A stretch of DNA of 7,170 bases from an uncultured Ruminococcus sp. (lineage in GTDB: Bacteria > Bacillota > Clostridia > Oscillospirales > Acutalibacteraceae). Location of the stretch: assembly GCA_902767175.1 (NCBI GenBank), contig CACXGH010000034.1:1-7170 (forward strand). Direction: 5' to 3'. A model generated the notes under the pieces. It did not search any database, was not told the origin of the DNA, and saw only the letters and a list, made by a program, of their open reading frames with translations. How positions within the stretch are numbered: position 1 is the stretch's first letter; each line of letters opens with the position of its first letter. Positions 1-5,252 of the stretch are shown piece by piece. Both the position numbers and the translations under genes were made by a program.

Positions 1-2
1 CA

Positions 3-76
3 GGAGCTAAAGCTCCCCGACGTCTGTTGACGGCGTCGCTCGCTCCAATCAAGCGAGCTTGTTGGAGCTTTGCTCC
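3..76. repeat. Cluster of four consecutive hairpins
   Basis: Four inverted repeats lie almost end to end. GGAGCT at 3-8 pairs with AGCTCC at 11-16. CGACGTC at 18-24 pairs with GGCGTCG at 32-38 with one G-T wobble. GCTCGCT at 38-44 pairs with AGCGAGC at 52-58. GGAGC at 64-68 pairs with GCTCC at 72-76. The first and last hairpins can also pair with each other (3-7 with 72-76, and 11-16 with 64-69), closing a branched structure around the middle two. There is no clean T tract typical of a terminator on the + strand. It could be the end of an upstream transcript or a dispersed structured repeat; its left edge may lie outside the window. Confidence 0.6.
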
Positions 77-188
77 TTGTTTAATCAAATAGGAAAGTAT
101 TTCTTTAGAAACGGCTTTCTTCGACGGAAATAAATTTAAAAACAGGTTTTTCAATGAATATTTCAATATTTCTGACAATTTCTTTTTC

Positions 189-365
189 TAAGGAATCGCT
201 GAATAAATCACGCCTTTCGGCTCAACACCTGTCTTGCTTGCCCTCTTTCCGCCATCATGCACAAAAATCCCTTGACAACCGACAGGTTGCCTGCGGTTTT
301 TTGCACGACCTGACGAAAAAATTGCTAACGCAATACAGGCACCGGATTTAATCAGCGCTTCCCTA
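189..365. mobile_element. MITE-like element with inverted ends and TA flanks
   Basis: The two ends are imperfect inverted repeats. The left end (190-210) matches the reverse complement of the right end (344-364) at 17 of 21 positions, sharing cores of the form CGCTGA and TAAATC. Each end abuts a TA dinucleotide (189-190 and 364-365), as expected for target duplication by Tc1/mariner or IS630-type transposition; that assignment is inference. About 177 bp with no transposase gene fits a non-autonomous element. Internal hairpins include ATTGC at 321-325 with GCAAT at 330-334, and a terminator-like stem at 277-302. A diverged copy of its left end occurs at 7030-7071. It could instead be a remnant of a larger insertion sequence. 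Confidence 0.55.
277..302 (+). terminator. Terminator-like hairpin inside the MITE-like element
   Basis: AACCG at 277-281 pairs with CGGTT at 294-298, and CAGG at 283-286 pairs with CCTG at 290-293, leaving one bulged A and a TTG loop. A run of six T residues (297-302) follows directly. This is the form of an intrinsic terminator reading rightward, and would stop transcripts entering from the left before the polymerase promoter. The bulge makes it weaker than the two terminators further right. Confidence 0.45.
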
Positions 366-430
366 AAAACAAGGTCGTTAACCGGAAACCTGAAAATAAA
401 CAGTAAAAGTAAAATTATGTTTTTAAGGAA

Positions 431-485
431 GGGTGCGTATGTCCTGTTGACACCTCTGCAGAAGACAGAAGCACCGACCGGGCTG
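431..485. repeat. Structured 55-bp repeat, left (decayed) copy
   Basis: This stretch aligns without gaps to 7116-7170 with 8 differences in 55 positions. The outer stem GGTGC (432-436) with GCACC (471-475) is kept. Both inner hairpins are damaged: the first keeps only four central pairs (TGTC with GACA) and the second only TCTG with CAGA, because six of the differences fall in or beside the stems without compensating changes. It looks like an older copy of the element whose intact form is at the right end of the window. Confidence 0.65.
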
Positions 486-587
486 ACAGGCGGGAATGGG
501 AATAACCGTTTGTAATAAAACAAAGGGGTTTACCTGAAGAAGCTGCCTGAATAAAGTTGATTTCCGTGTGTTTCCTTTCCATGCCGC

Positions 588-616
588 TTTACAAGACCAA
601 TAAAATATGTTATTAT
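588..616 (+). promoter_or_regulatory. Sigma-A-type promoter of the polymerase operon
   Basis: TTTACA at 588-593 (5 of 6 to the -35 consensus) and TATTAT at 611-616 (5 of 6 to the -10 consensus) are separated by exactly 17 bases. Transcription would start near 623, giving a leader of about 40 bases before the GTG start at 663. The region downstream of the -10 box carries a LexA-box-like sequence. Confidence 0.65.
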
Positions 617-620
617 ATAT

Positions 621-634
621 AAAACAAATGTTCG
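621..634 (+). promoter_or_regulatory. Candidate LexA (SOS) operator
   Basis: AAAACAAATGTTCG resembles the LexA/DinR box of Gram-positive bacteria, an inverted CGAAC and GTTCG spaced by four bases. Only the first two positions deviate; the right half-site GTTCG is perfect. It sits at the predicted start of transcription, where a bound repressor would block the promoter at 588-616. Y-family polymerases of this type are often SOS-regulated, which supports the reading, but one half-site is imperfect. Confidence 0.5.
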
Positions 635-662
635 CAGAAATAATGGGGAAGGAGGAAAAGCC

Positions 663-2243
663 GTGAAACATACATATATCGCCATAGACCTGAAAAGCTT
701 TTACGCAAGCGTGGAATGTGCAGAGCGTCATCTTGACCCGCTGACGACAAACCTTGTTGTGGCGGATATGTCCCGTACCGAAAAGACAATATGCCTTGCA
801 GTGTCGCCCTCTCTCAAGGCTTACGGAATTCCCGGCCGTGCACGGCTTTTTGAGGTAATTCAGCGTGTTAAGGATATAAACAGGGAAAGACTTTCAAAAG
901 CTGTGAAACAGGGCCGTATAAGCAGAAACAAAGACGGGAAATATGAATTTTCCTCCCCGTCATTCATTTCAACATCACTCGAAAGCGACATTTCGCTGGA
1001 ACTTTCCTATATTACAGCTCCTCCGAGAATGAGACTATATGAGGAGTACAGCACGAGGATATATTCTATTTATCTGAAATATATCGCTCCCGAAGATATC
1101 CATGTTTACTCTATTGACGAGGTATTTATCGACGCTACGAGATATCTTTCCGCCTACGGCATGAGTGCACATGAGCTTACAATGGCTATGATAAGAGAGG
1201 TGCTTTACACAACGGGAATTACAGCTACGGCAGGAATCGGAACTAATCTGTATCTTGCAAAGGTGGCTATGGATATAGTAGCAAAGCATATTCCTGCCGA
1301 TAAGGACGGAGTAAGAGCTGCAGAGCTGGACGAAATGAGCTACCGCAGGCTTTTGTGGGCACACAGACCTATAACCGACTTCTGGCGTGTGGGCAGAGGC
1401 TACAGTGCAAAGCTTGCATCTCTCGGGCTTTATACTATGGGAGATATCGCAAGGGCATCGCTCTCTCCGATGCAGGAAAAGCTGCTCTATAAAGCCTTTG
1501 GTATAAATGCCGAGCTGCTTATCGACCATGCATGGGGCTATGAGCCTGTTGAGATTTCCGACATAAAAGCCTACAGACCGAGAGAAAATTCGCTTTCATC
1601 GGGACAGGTCTTAAAAGAGCCGTACAGTTTTGAAAAGGCGGAGCTGATCGTAAAGGAAATGACGGAGCTGCTCGTTCATGACCTTGTAAGAAAGTCATTG
1701 GTGACAAAGCAGCTTGTTCTGACAATAAGCTACGACAGAGAAAGCCTTACAGTATCCGTGCCGGGCAAGGGAATAAGGGATACCGTATATGCAGTGACTA
1801 AAACAGGGAAAGTCTATGAAGGAACGGTAACACCCGACCCATATGGCAGACCTCACCCTAAACACGCACACGGAACGGTAAATACGGACAGGTATTCAAG
1901 CTCAGCCAGGAAGATAGTATCCGCCGTGACGGAGCTTTATAAAAAAATAACAGACCCTGACCTGCTGATAAGAAGGATAAATATAGCGGCCTGCGGTCTT
2001 ATTTACGAAAGCGAGATACCGCCCGAAGCACCCGAGCAGCTCAATTTCTTTGATGATATTACAGAGCTTGACAAAAAAAGGCAGGAGGAAAAACTCAGCG
2101 AAGAAAAGGAAAAAAATATGCTCAGGGCAATGCTGAGCCTGCAGAATAAATTCGGGAAAAATGCGGTGCTGAGGGGAATAAATCTTGTCGAGGGCGCTAC
2201 AACGGTAGAGAGAAACGGACAGGTGGGAGGTCACAAGGCATGA
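663..2243 (+). CDS. Y-family (UmuC/UvrX-type) translesion DNA polymerase
   Basis: Predicted error-prone polymerase of 526 residues that would copy past damaged template bases. The palm carries the catalytic Asp in AIDLKSFYASVE (D9, with Y14 at the likely steric-gate position) and the SIDE motif with D152 and E153. The fingers-side block is around 36-62, a TAGIGTNLYLAK block follows at 189-200, a helix-hairpin-helix thumb lies near 241-263, and the little finger runs from about 307 to 450. QLNFF at 459-463 fits the beta sliding-clamp binding motif, followed by a charged tail. It is longer than classical DinB because of extra segments near 68-118 and 368-408. The GTG start is set by GGAGG at 651-655, seven bases upstream. 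It overlaps the next gene by ATGA. All key residues are present, so it should be active. Symbols such as dinB or uvrX are not assigned because the subfamily cannot be fixed by eye. Confidence 0.93.
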   Translation: MKHTYIAIDLKSFYASVECAERHLDPLTTNLVVADMSRTEKTICLAVSPSLKAYGIPGRARLFEVIQRVKDINRERLSKAVKQGRISRNKDGKYEFSSPSFISTSLESDISLELSYITAPPRMRLYEEYSTRIYSIYLKYIAPEDIHVYSIDEVFIDATRYLSAYGMSAHELTMAMIREVLYTTGITATAGIGTNLYLAKVAMDIVAKHIPADKDGVRAAELDEMSYRRLLWAHRPITDFWRVGRGYSAKLASLGLYTMGDIARASLSPMQEKLLYKAFGINAELLIDHAWGYEPVEISDIKAYRPRENSLSSGQVLKEPYSFEKAELIVKEMTELLVHDLVRKSLVTKQLVLTISYDRESLTVSVPGKGIRDTVYAVTKTGKVYEGTVTPDPYGRPHPKHAHGTVNTDRYSSSARKIVSAVTELYKKITDPDLLIRRINIAACGLIYESEIPPEAPEQLNFFDDITELDKKRQEEKLSEEKEKNMLRAMLSLQNKFGKNAVLRGINLVEGATTVERNGQVGGHKA

Positions 2244-2731
2244 ATGATATAAGTGAATCAGAACGCCTTTACGGTGATATAATAGAGCTTCCGAGGCATA
2301 TCGGTACGGTGCATAAGCCAATGCCGATACATGACAGAGCGGCACAGTTTGCGCCATTTGCAGCACTTACAGGCTATGATGACATGGTGCGTGAGCAGGG
2401 CAGACTGACTGAGGGCAGGACAGAGCTTTCAGAGCAGGAGCTGGAGCTGCTTGACAGAAAGCTGTATATTCTGTGCAGTCTTGCAGAGGAAGGAGAGGCG
2501 CCTGTAGCTGAGTTTACATTCTTTGAGCCTGATAAGTACAAAAGCGGAGGGCGGTATCTTACAATAAAGGGCAGGATACGGGAAGTCGATGTTCTGTCAC
2601 GAAGGATAATCCTTTGTGTTTCTGAGGACACTGCTGACAGGAAAACACCCGATACAGAGATACCGCTTGAATATATTACAAATATCAACAGTGAATTTAC
2701 ATACGGTATTGATGAAGGTACGGCAGAATAA
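2240..2731 (+). CDS. YolD-like family protein
   Basis: A 163-residue soluble protein with the hallmark block RAAQFAPFAALTGYDD at 33-48, typical of YolD-like proteins, followed by an acidic helical stretch (about 57-88) and a C-terminal beta-rich part. YolD-like genes in Firmicutes and their mobile elements commonly sit directly after a UmuC/UvrX-type polymerase gene, and that is the case here: the ATG overlaps the polymerase stop (ATGA), with GGGAGG at 2225-2230 as ribosome binding site. Translational coupling and joint SOS control are likely. The biochemical role of the family is not settled; modulation of the partner polymerase is an inference from gene pairing. I see no clear terminator after it. 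Confidence 0.85.
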   Translation: MNDISESERLYGDIIELPRHIGTVHKPMPIHDRAAQFAPFAALTGYDDMVREQGRLTEGRTELSEQELELLDRKLYILCSLAEEGEAPVAEFTFFEPDKYKSGGRYLTIKGRIREVDVLSRRIILCVSEDTADRKTPDTEIPLEYITNINSEFTYGIDEGTAE

Positions 2732-2766
2732 CAGGCGTGAGATCAGAAAAAGTTTTCCGGACAGCA

Positions 2767-2796
2767 TTGCAAACATTATGCTGACTGTACTATAAT
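2767..2796 (+). promoter_or_regulatory. Promoter of the lipoprotein-phosphatase unit, with a dyad over its -35 box
   Basis: A perfect TATAAT at 2791-2796 lies 18 bases after TTGCAA at 2767-2772. The predicted start is near 2803, about 26 bases before the GTG at 2829. An inverted repeat CAGCAT (2762-2767) and ATGCTG (2778-2783), spaced by 10 bases, spans the -35 box and could bind a dimeric regulator; that is inference. The promoter makes the following genes independent of the polymerase operon. Confidence 0.6.
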
Positions 2797-2828
2797 ACAC
2801 TTACACATCAATAAAGGAAGTGCTGAAA

Positions 2829-3452
2829 GTGAAGGAAAGGATAATCCGAACAATAACATTTGCCGCTGCTGCGGTAATTTCATCAGCTTTTATGTTTTCG
2901 GGCTGTGGAAATAGTACCGGCACAGCACAGCAGTCTGCAGCATCTGAAATAGACCCCCATTTGTTTTCTGAAACTAAAAACCCCTTTACAGAGGTAAAGG
3001 ACAATGATGAAAATACCTATGACGAAAGTGTATACGAGCCGTATTATGACAGTTCCTACGATACATTCCTGAACGACGGAGAGTCTGACCCGTTTGCAGA
3101 TGAGTCAAGCGAAGATACTTTACAGAGCGATTATTCGGATATTGATGAATTCTACGCATCAGAAGATGAGGAAAGCTCTGAGTACGACGAATTCTCAGAG
3201 GAAGAAAGCCTCGATGATGAAATAAATGATGAAGAAAACTTTGGTGATGAAAGTTCCGGGGAGGAAAGCTTTGAAGAGGAAAGCTTTGAAGAGGAAAGCT
3301 TTGATGATGAAGGATTCGATGATGAAAGCTTTGATGATGAGCCTTTTGAGGAAGATGAAAGTGAGATTGAAGATGAGCCTGAGGAGGAGCTTTCAGAGCA
3401 GGATATTTATTCTGAGGATATTTCCATACCCGGACTGAATGATTTTATTTAA
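2829..3452 (+). CDS. Acidic repeat-bearing lipoprotein, function unknown
   Basis: A 207-residue secreted lipoprotein. The N-terminus has KER and R charges, a hydrophobic run rich in Ala and Ile, then FSGC; Cys26 is the likely lipidated residue after signal peptidase II cleavage. The mature part is dominated by Asp, Glu, Ser, Phe and Tyr and is probably disordered and strongly negative. A pentapeptide repeat occupies 134-173. I chose the GTG at 2829 because AGGAAG (2815-2820) is eight bases upstream; the in-frame GTG at 2820 overlaps that site and is unlikely. The phosphatase gene follows after 48 bases with no terminator between. I do not recognise a family and see no DxDxDG-type calcium loop. 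Cation binding or a cell-surface spacer are possible but unsupported roles. Confidence 0.75.
   Translation: MKERIIRTITFAAAAVISSAFMFSGCGNSTGTAQQSAASEIDPHLFSETKNPFTEVKDNDENTYDESVYEPYYDSSYDTFLNDGESDPFADESSEDTLQSDYSDIDEFYASEDEESSEYDEFSEEESLDDEINDEENFGDESSGEESFEEESFEEESFDDEGFDDESFDDEPFEEDESEIEDEPEEELSEQDIYSEDISIPGLNDFI
3228..3347 (+). repeat. 15-bp tandem repeat encoding an acidic pentapeptide
   Basis: Eight consecutive pentads inside the lipoprotein gene follow the pattern acidic-acidic-Glu-Ser/Gly/Pro-Phe; the first two (DEENF, GDESS) are degenerate and the next six are regular, such as EEESF twice and DDESF. At DNA level the unit GAAGAGGAAAGCTTT and relatives recur, with near-identical units at about 3258-3302 and GAT-rich variants after that. 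Such arrays change copy number by slippage, so length may vary between strains. Confidence 0.8.
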
Positions 3453-3500
3453 GGAAGCAAGCCGATTAATTAAAGAAACAAGATTACGGAGGATTTTTAG

Positions 3501-4217
3501 ATGTCTGTGTATGTGATGTCGGATATTCACGGCGAGTATGACCTGTTTATGAAAATGCTTGACAAGATCAGCCTTAAGGCTTCGGATACCCTTTATGTTC
3601 TGGGTGATGTGGTTGACAGAGGGCCGCATCCGATAAAAACTTTGCTCAGACTCATGGAAATGCCCAATGCGGTTTGTCTTGTCGGAAATCACGAGCTAAT
3701 GGCGCTGGAATCCCTTGAGTTCCTCATGCAGGATATCACGGAGGAGTCTATAGGCAAGCTTGACAGAGAGATGCTGGACTCTTTTCTTTGCTGGATAGAT
3801 TATAACGGCGGACAAAAAACCGTTGACGAATTCCGTGTTTTGTCCCGTGATACACAGAATGAAGTGATAAATTTTATAAAAGAGTTTATGGTTTACGAAG
3901 AACTGACGGTTTGCGGAAGAGATTACCTGTTGGTACACGCCGGTCTCGGCGGATTTTACCCCGGAAAGCAAATAGAAGATTATTCTCTCAAGGAGCTTGT
4001 CTGGGACAGGGCAGAGTATGATATTCAATATTATCCTGATAAATATGTGATAACCGGACATACGCCGACACAGGAAATCGGAGGCAGCCAAAGACCCGGT
4101 TTCATCTACAGAAAAAACAATCATATCGCTGTTGACTGTGGGTGCAACAGACCTGACGGACGGCTTGCGGTTATATGTCTTGATACGGGAGAAGAGTTTT
4201 ATTCATCGGATCGATAA
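3501..4217 (+). CDS. Calcineurin-like metallophosphatase (PPP-type Ser/Thr protein phosphatase family)
   Basis: A 238-residue cytoplasmic enzyme with every signature of the PPP metallophosphoesterase fold: DIHG (D8, H10), GDVVDRG (D36, R40), GNHE (N63, H64), and the later ligands H146 in LLVHAGL and H187 in VITGHTPT. These bind a dinuclear metal centre that hydrolyses phosphoesters. Length matches the bacterial and phage lambda type phosphatases; removal of phosphate from proteins is the usual annotation. ApaH-like diadenosine polyphosphatase activity is an alternative that sequence alone does not exclude. GGAGG at 3488-3492 lies eight bases before the ATG. It sits 48 bases after the lipoprotein gene and 34 bases before the next gene without terminators, so co-transcription is likely. 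No truncation is seen. Confidence 0.9.
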   Translation: MSVYVMSDIHGEYDLFMKMLDKISLKASDTLYVLGDVVDRGPHPIKTLLRLMEMPNAVCLVGNHELMALESLEFLMQDITEESIGKLDREMLDSFLCWIDYNGGQKTVDEFRVLSRDTQNEVINFIKEFMVYEELTVCGRDYLLVHAGLGGFYPGKQIEDYSLKELVWDRAEYDIQYYPDKYVITGHTPTQEIGGSQRPGFIYRKNNHIAVDCGCNRPDGRLAVICLDTGEEFYSSDR

Positions 4218-4251
4218 TAAACCGGCATATCGTATTAATGGGAGGTTAAAA

Positions 4252-5016
4252 ATGAAAAACGAATATGACGTTTCAGATATTGCGTGGCGGGTTTACCGAA
4301 TTATGTATGAAGATTTTTTTAATGACGGCAAAATTGTTGGTGACATAGGGAATAAAAGACCGCATTTAGACTATTGCTTTAATGAAAAAAATAAAGAAAT
4401 CAGTATACATCTCAGCGGTGATACGGATTTTAATTATACAAAAGGATTTGCCTGGACAAGACTGCCAACCTATCAAAAGATGATCAAGAATAATCCTGAA
4501 CATAAAGAACTTGAAATAATGTATACAAATAATCTTAACATTTTAGAGGAACTGACGTATTCGGTCGTTAATATTTCCTTGATTCCTCAGACAGGGAATG
4601 TGCAGAGCTTCAAACAAGGCATAGGAAACGACAGGTTAGATACTTATATCTGGGCACTGAATGCGTATTATCAGAATAAAAACTGTTTGATATTCAATCA
4701 TTCTTCTTATGATAATATGAGCGTTTTAAAGGCATATTATGATTCGTTTAAGGGTACTTATTATGATTACCCGAACATTTACGATTATTGCGATAAGATA
4801 TATAAGATAAACGAAACGCTTGCTGATGATCTGATCGAATCCGGAAAAAAAGCTATTGATTCACCCGTAAGAATAATGGAATTTATGAAGCTTACAATGC
4901 ACTTTTGGAATCAGAAGGCGGCGTATATACGCAGTAAGGCGGAAAATTGTAAAGAGGTACTTTATGCTCTTGATGATTACGATAAAAAGATCCGGCTTCT
5001 GTTTTCAAAAAAATAA
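4252..5016 (+). CDS. Unrecognised 254-residue soluble protein
   Basis: I do not recognise this protein by name. It is 254 residues long, rich in Asn, Tyr, Lys and Asp, with no signal peptide or membrane segment, so probably cytoplasmic. The most conserved-looking part is 107-141, with PQTGN, an IGNDRLDTYIWAL stretch and YY; a later block around 193-222 (DLIESGKKAIDSPVRIMEF onward) looks helical. The reading frame stays open upstream to 4132 inside the phosphatase gene, but the ATG at 4252 has a good GGGAGG (4240-4245) seven bases upstream and is the better start. The gene is visibly more AT-rich than its neighbours, which hints at separate acquisition. A strong terminator follows. A distant tie to DUF6994-like proteins is possible from general layout only and is not claimed. 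Confidence 0.75.
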   Translation: MKNEYDVSDIAWRVYRIMYEDFFNDGKIVGDIGNKRPHLDYCFNEKNKEISIHLSGDTDFNYTKGFAWTRLPTYQKMIKNNPEHKELEIMYTNNLNILEELTYSVVNISLIPQTGNVQSFKQGIGNDRLDTYIWALNAYYQNKNCLIFNHSSYDNMSVLKAYYDSFKGTYYDYPNIYDYCDKIYKINETLADDLIESGKKAIDSPVRIMEFMKLTMHFWNQKAAYIRSKAENCKEVLYALDDYDKKIRLLFSKK

Positions 5017-5048
5017 TATACGGAATAATGCTGATTTTCATTCAAAGG

Positions 5049-5087
5049 ACAGCACGGCGGACGTGACAGTTTGCCGTGCTGTTTTTA
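5049..5087 (+). terminator. Intrinsic terminator after the 254-residue gene
   Basis: A perfect 10-bp stem, ACAGCACGGC at 5049-5058 with GCCGTGCTGT at 5073-5082, closes a 14-base loop and runs into five T residues (5082-5086). It lies 33 bases after the stop codon at 5016 and should end the transcript begun at the promoter near 2790. Confidence 0.88.
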
Positions 5088-5138
5088 AATGGTTAAATAA
5101 AATAATAAAGAGTAATGGTTAATTTTTAATAAAATTAT

Positions 5139-5154
5139 CGACAATATGCGACAA
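5139..5154 (+). promoter_or_regulatory. Phased CGACAA direct repeats upstream of the antiporter promoter
   Basis: CGACAA occurs at 5139-5144 and again at 5149-5154, exactly 10 bases apart, or about one helical turn, and ends five bases before the -35 box at 5160. That placement suits an activator contacting polymerase. A second direct repeat, ATGGTTAA at 5089-5096 and 5115-5122, lies further upstream. Both are short in an AT-rich region, so chance is possible. Confidence 0.3.
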
Positions 5155-5159
5155 ATATA

Positions 5160-5188
5160 TTGAAAATCCGATAAAAATATGATATTAT
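5160..5188 (+). promoter_or_regulatory. Extended -10 promoter of the antiporter gene
   Basis: TTGAAA at 5160-5165 and TATTAT at 5183-5188 are separated by 17 bases, and TGA directly before the -10 box (5180-5182) supplies the extended -10 TGN element. The predicted start is near 5195, leaving a leader of about 58 bases, too short for most riboswitches, before the ATG at 5253. Confidence 0.7.
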
Positions 5189-5211
5189 GTAAGAGCTTTA
5201 TGGCACTATTT

Positions 5212-5225
5212 GGATATTAATATCC
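5212..5225. promoter_or_regulatory. Perfect 14-bp palindrome in the antiporter leader
   Basis: GGATATTAATATCC is a loopless perfect palindrome placed about 17 bases after the predicted transcription start and about 27 before the start codon. Without a loop it is more plausible as a DNA site for a dimeric repressor than as an RNA hairpin. The protein that would bind it is unknown. Confidence 0.35.
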
Positions 5226-5252
5226 GCAAATATTTATGAAAGGCAGATTTGT

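Larger units (their letters stand above)
1..587. other. Gene-free repeat-rich region upstream of the polymerase operon
   Basis: I see no convincing intact gene here. Reading frames on both strands are short, lack ribosome binding sites and cross the boundaries of repeats. The stretch holds a hairpin cluster at 3-76, an AT-rich segment at 77-188, a MITE-like element at 189-365, an AT-rich spacer, a 55-bp structured repeat at 431-485, and about 100 bases with nothing recognisable before the promoter at 588. The structure suggests an intergenic region that has collected small dispersed repeats. Confidence 0.7.

Noticed and set aside
188..523. Minus-strand open frame of 111 codons across the left repeat region
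   Set aside because: It runs through the MITE-like element and the structured 55-bp repeat, has no ribosome binding site, and its peptide reflects repeat sequence rather than a gene.
1035..1529. Minus-strand frame of 164 codons opposite the polymerase gene
   Set aside because: Shadow frame with no upstream signals; the + strand product has intact polymerase motifs throughout this interval.
2820..2828. GTG at 2820 as start of the lipoprotein
   Set aside because: It overlaps the ribosome binding site AGGAAG; the GTG at 2829 has normal spacing.
3228..3347. Short-period repeats considered as a CRISPR array
   Set aside because: The 15-bp units are contiguous without spacers and lie in frame inside a coding sequence.
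3226..3438. Plus-strand frame encoding a Lys-rich repeated peptide
   Set aside because: It is the shifted-frame shadow of the acidic pentapeptide array; the lipoprotein frame has signal peptide, lipobox and ribosome binding site.
4132..4251. Upstream extension of the unrecognised gene into the phosphatase gene
   Set aside because: The ATG at 4252 has a well-spaced GGGAGG, whereas the 4132 start lies deep in the phosphatase coding region without a ribosome binding site.
5195..5252. Riboswitch in the antiporter leader
   Set aside because: The leader is only about 58 bases, AT-rich and holds one loopless palindrome; no aptamer-like fold or terminator/antiterminator pair is visible.
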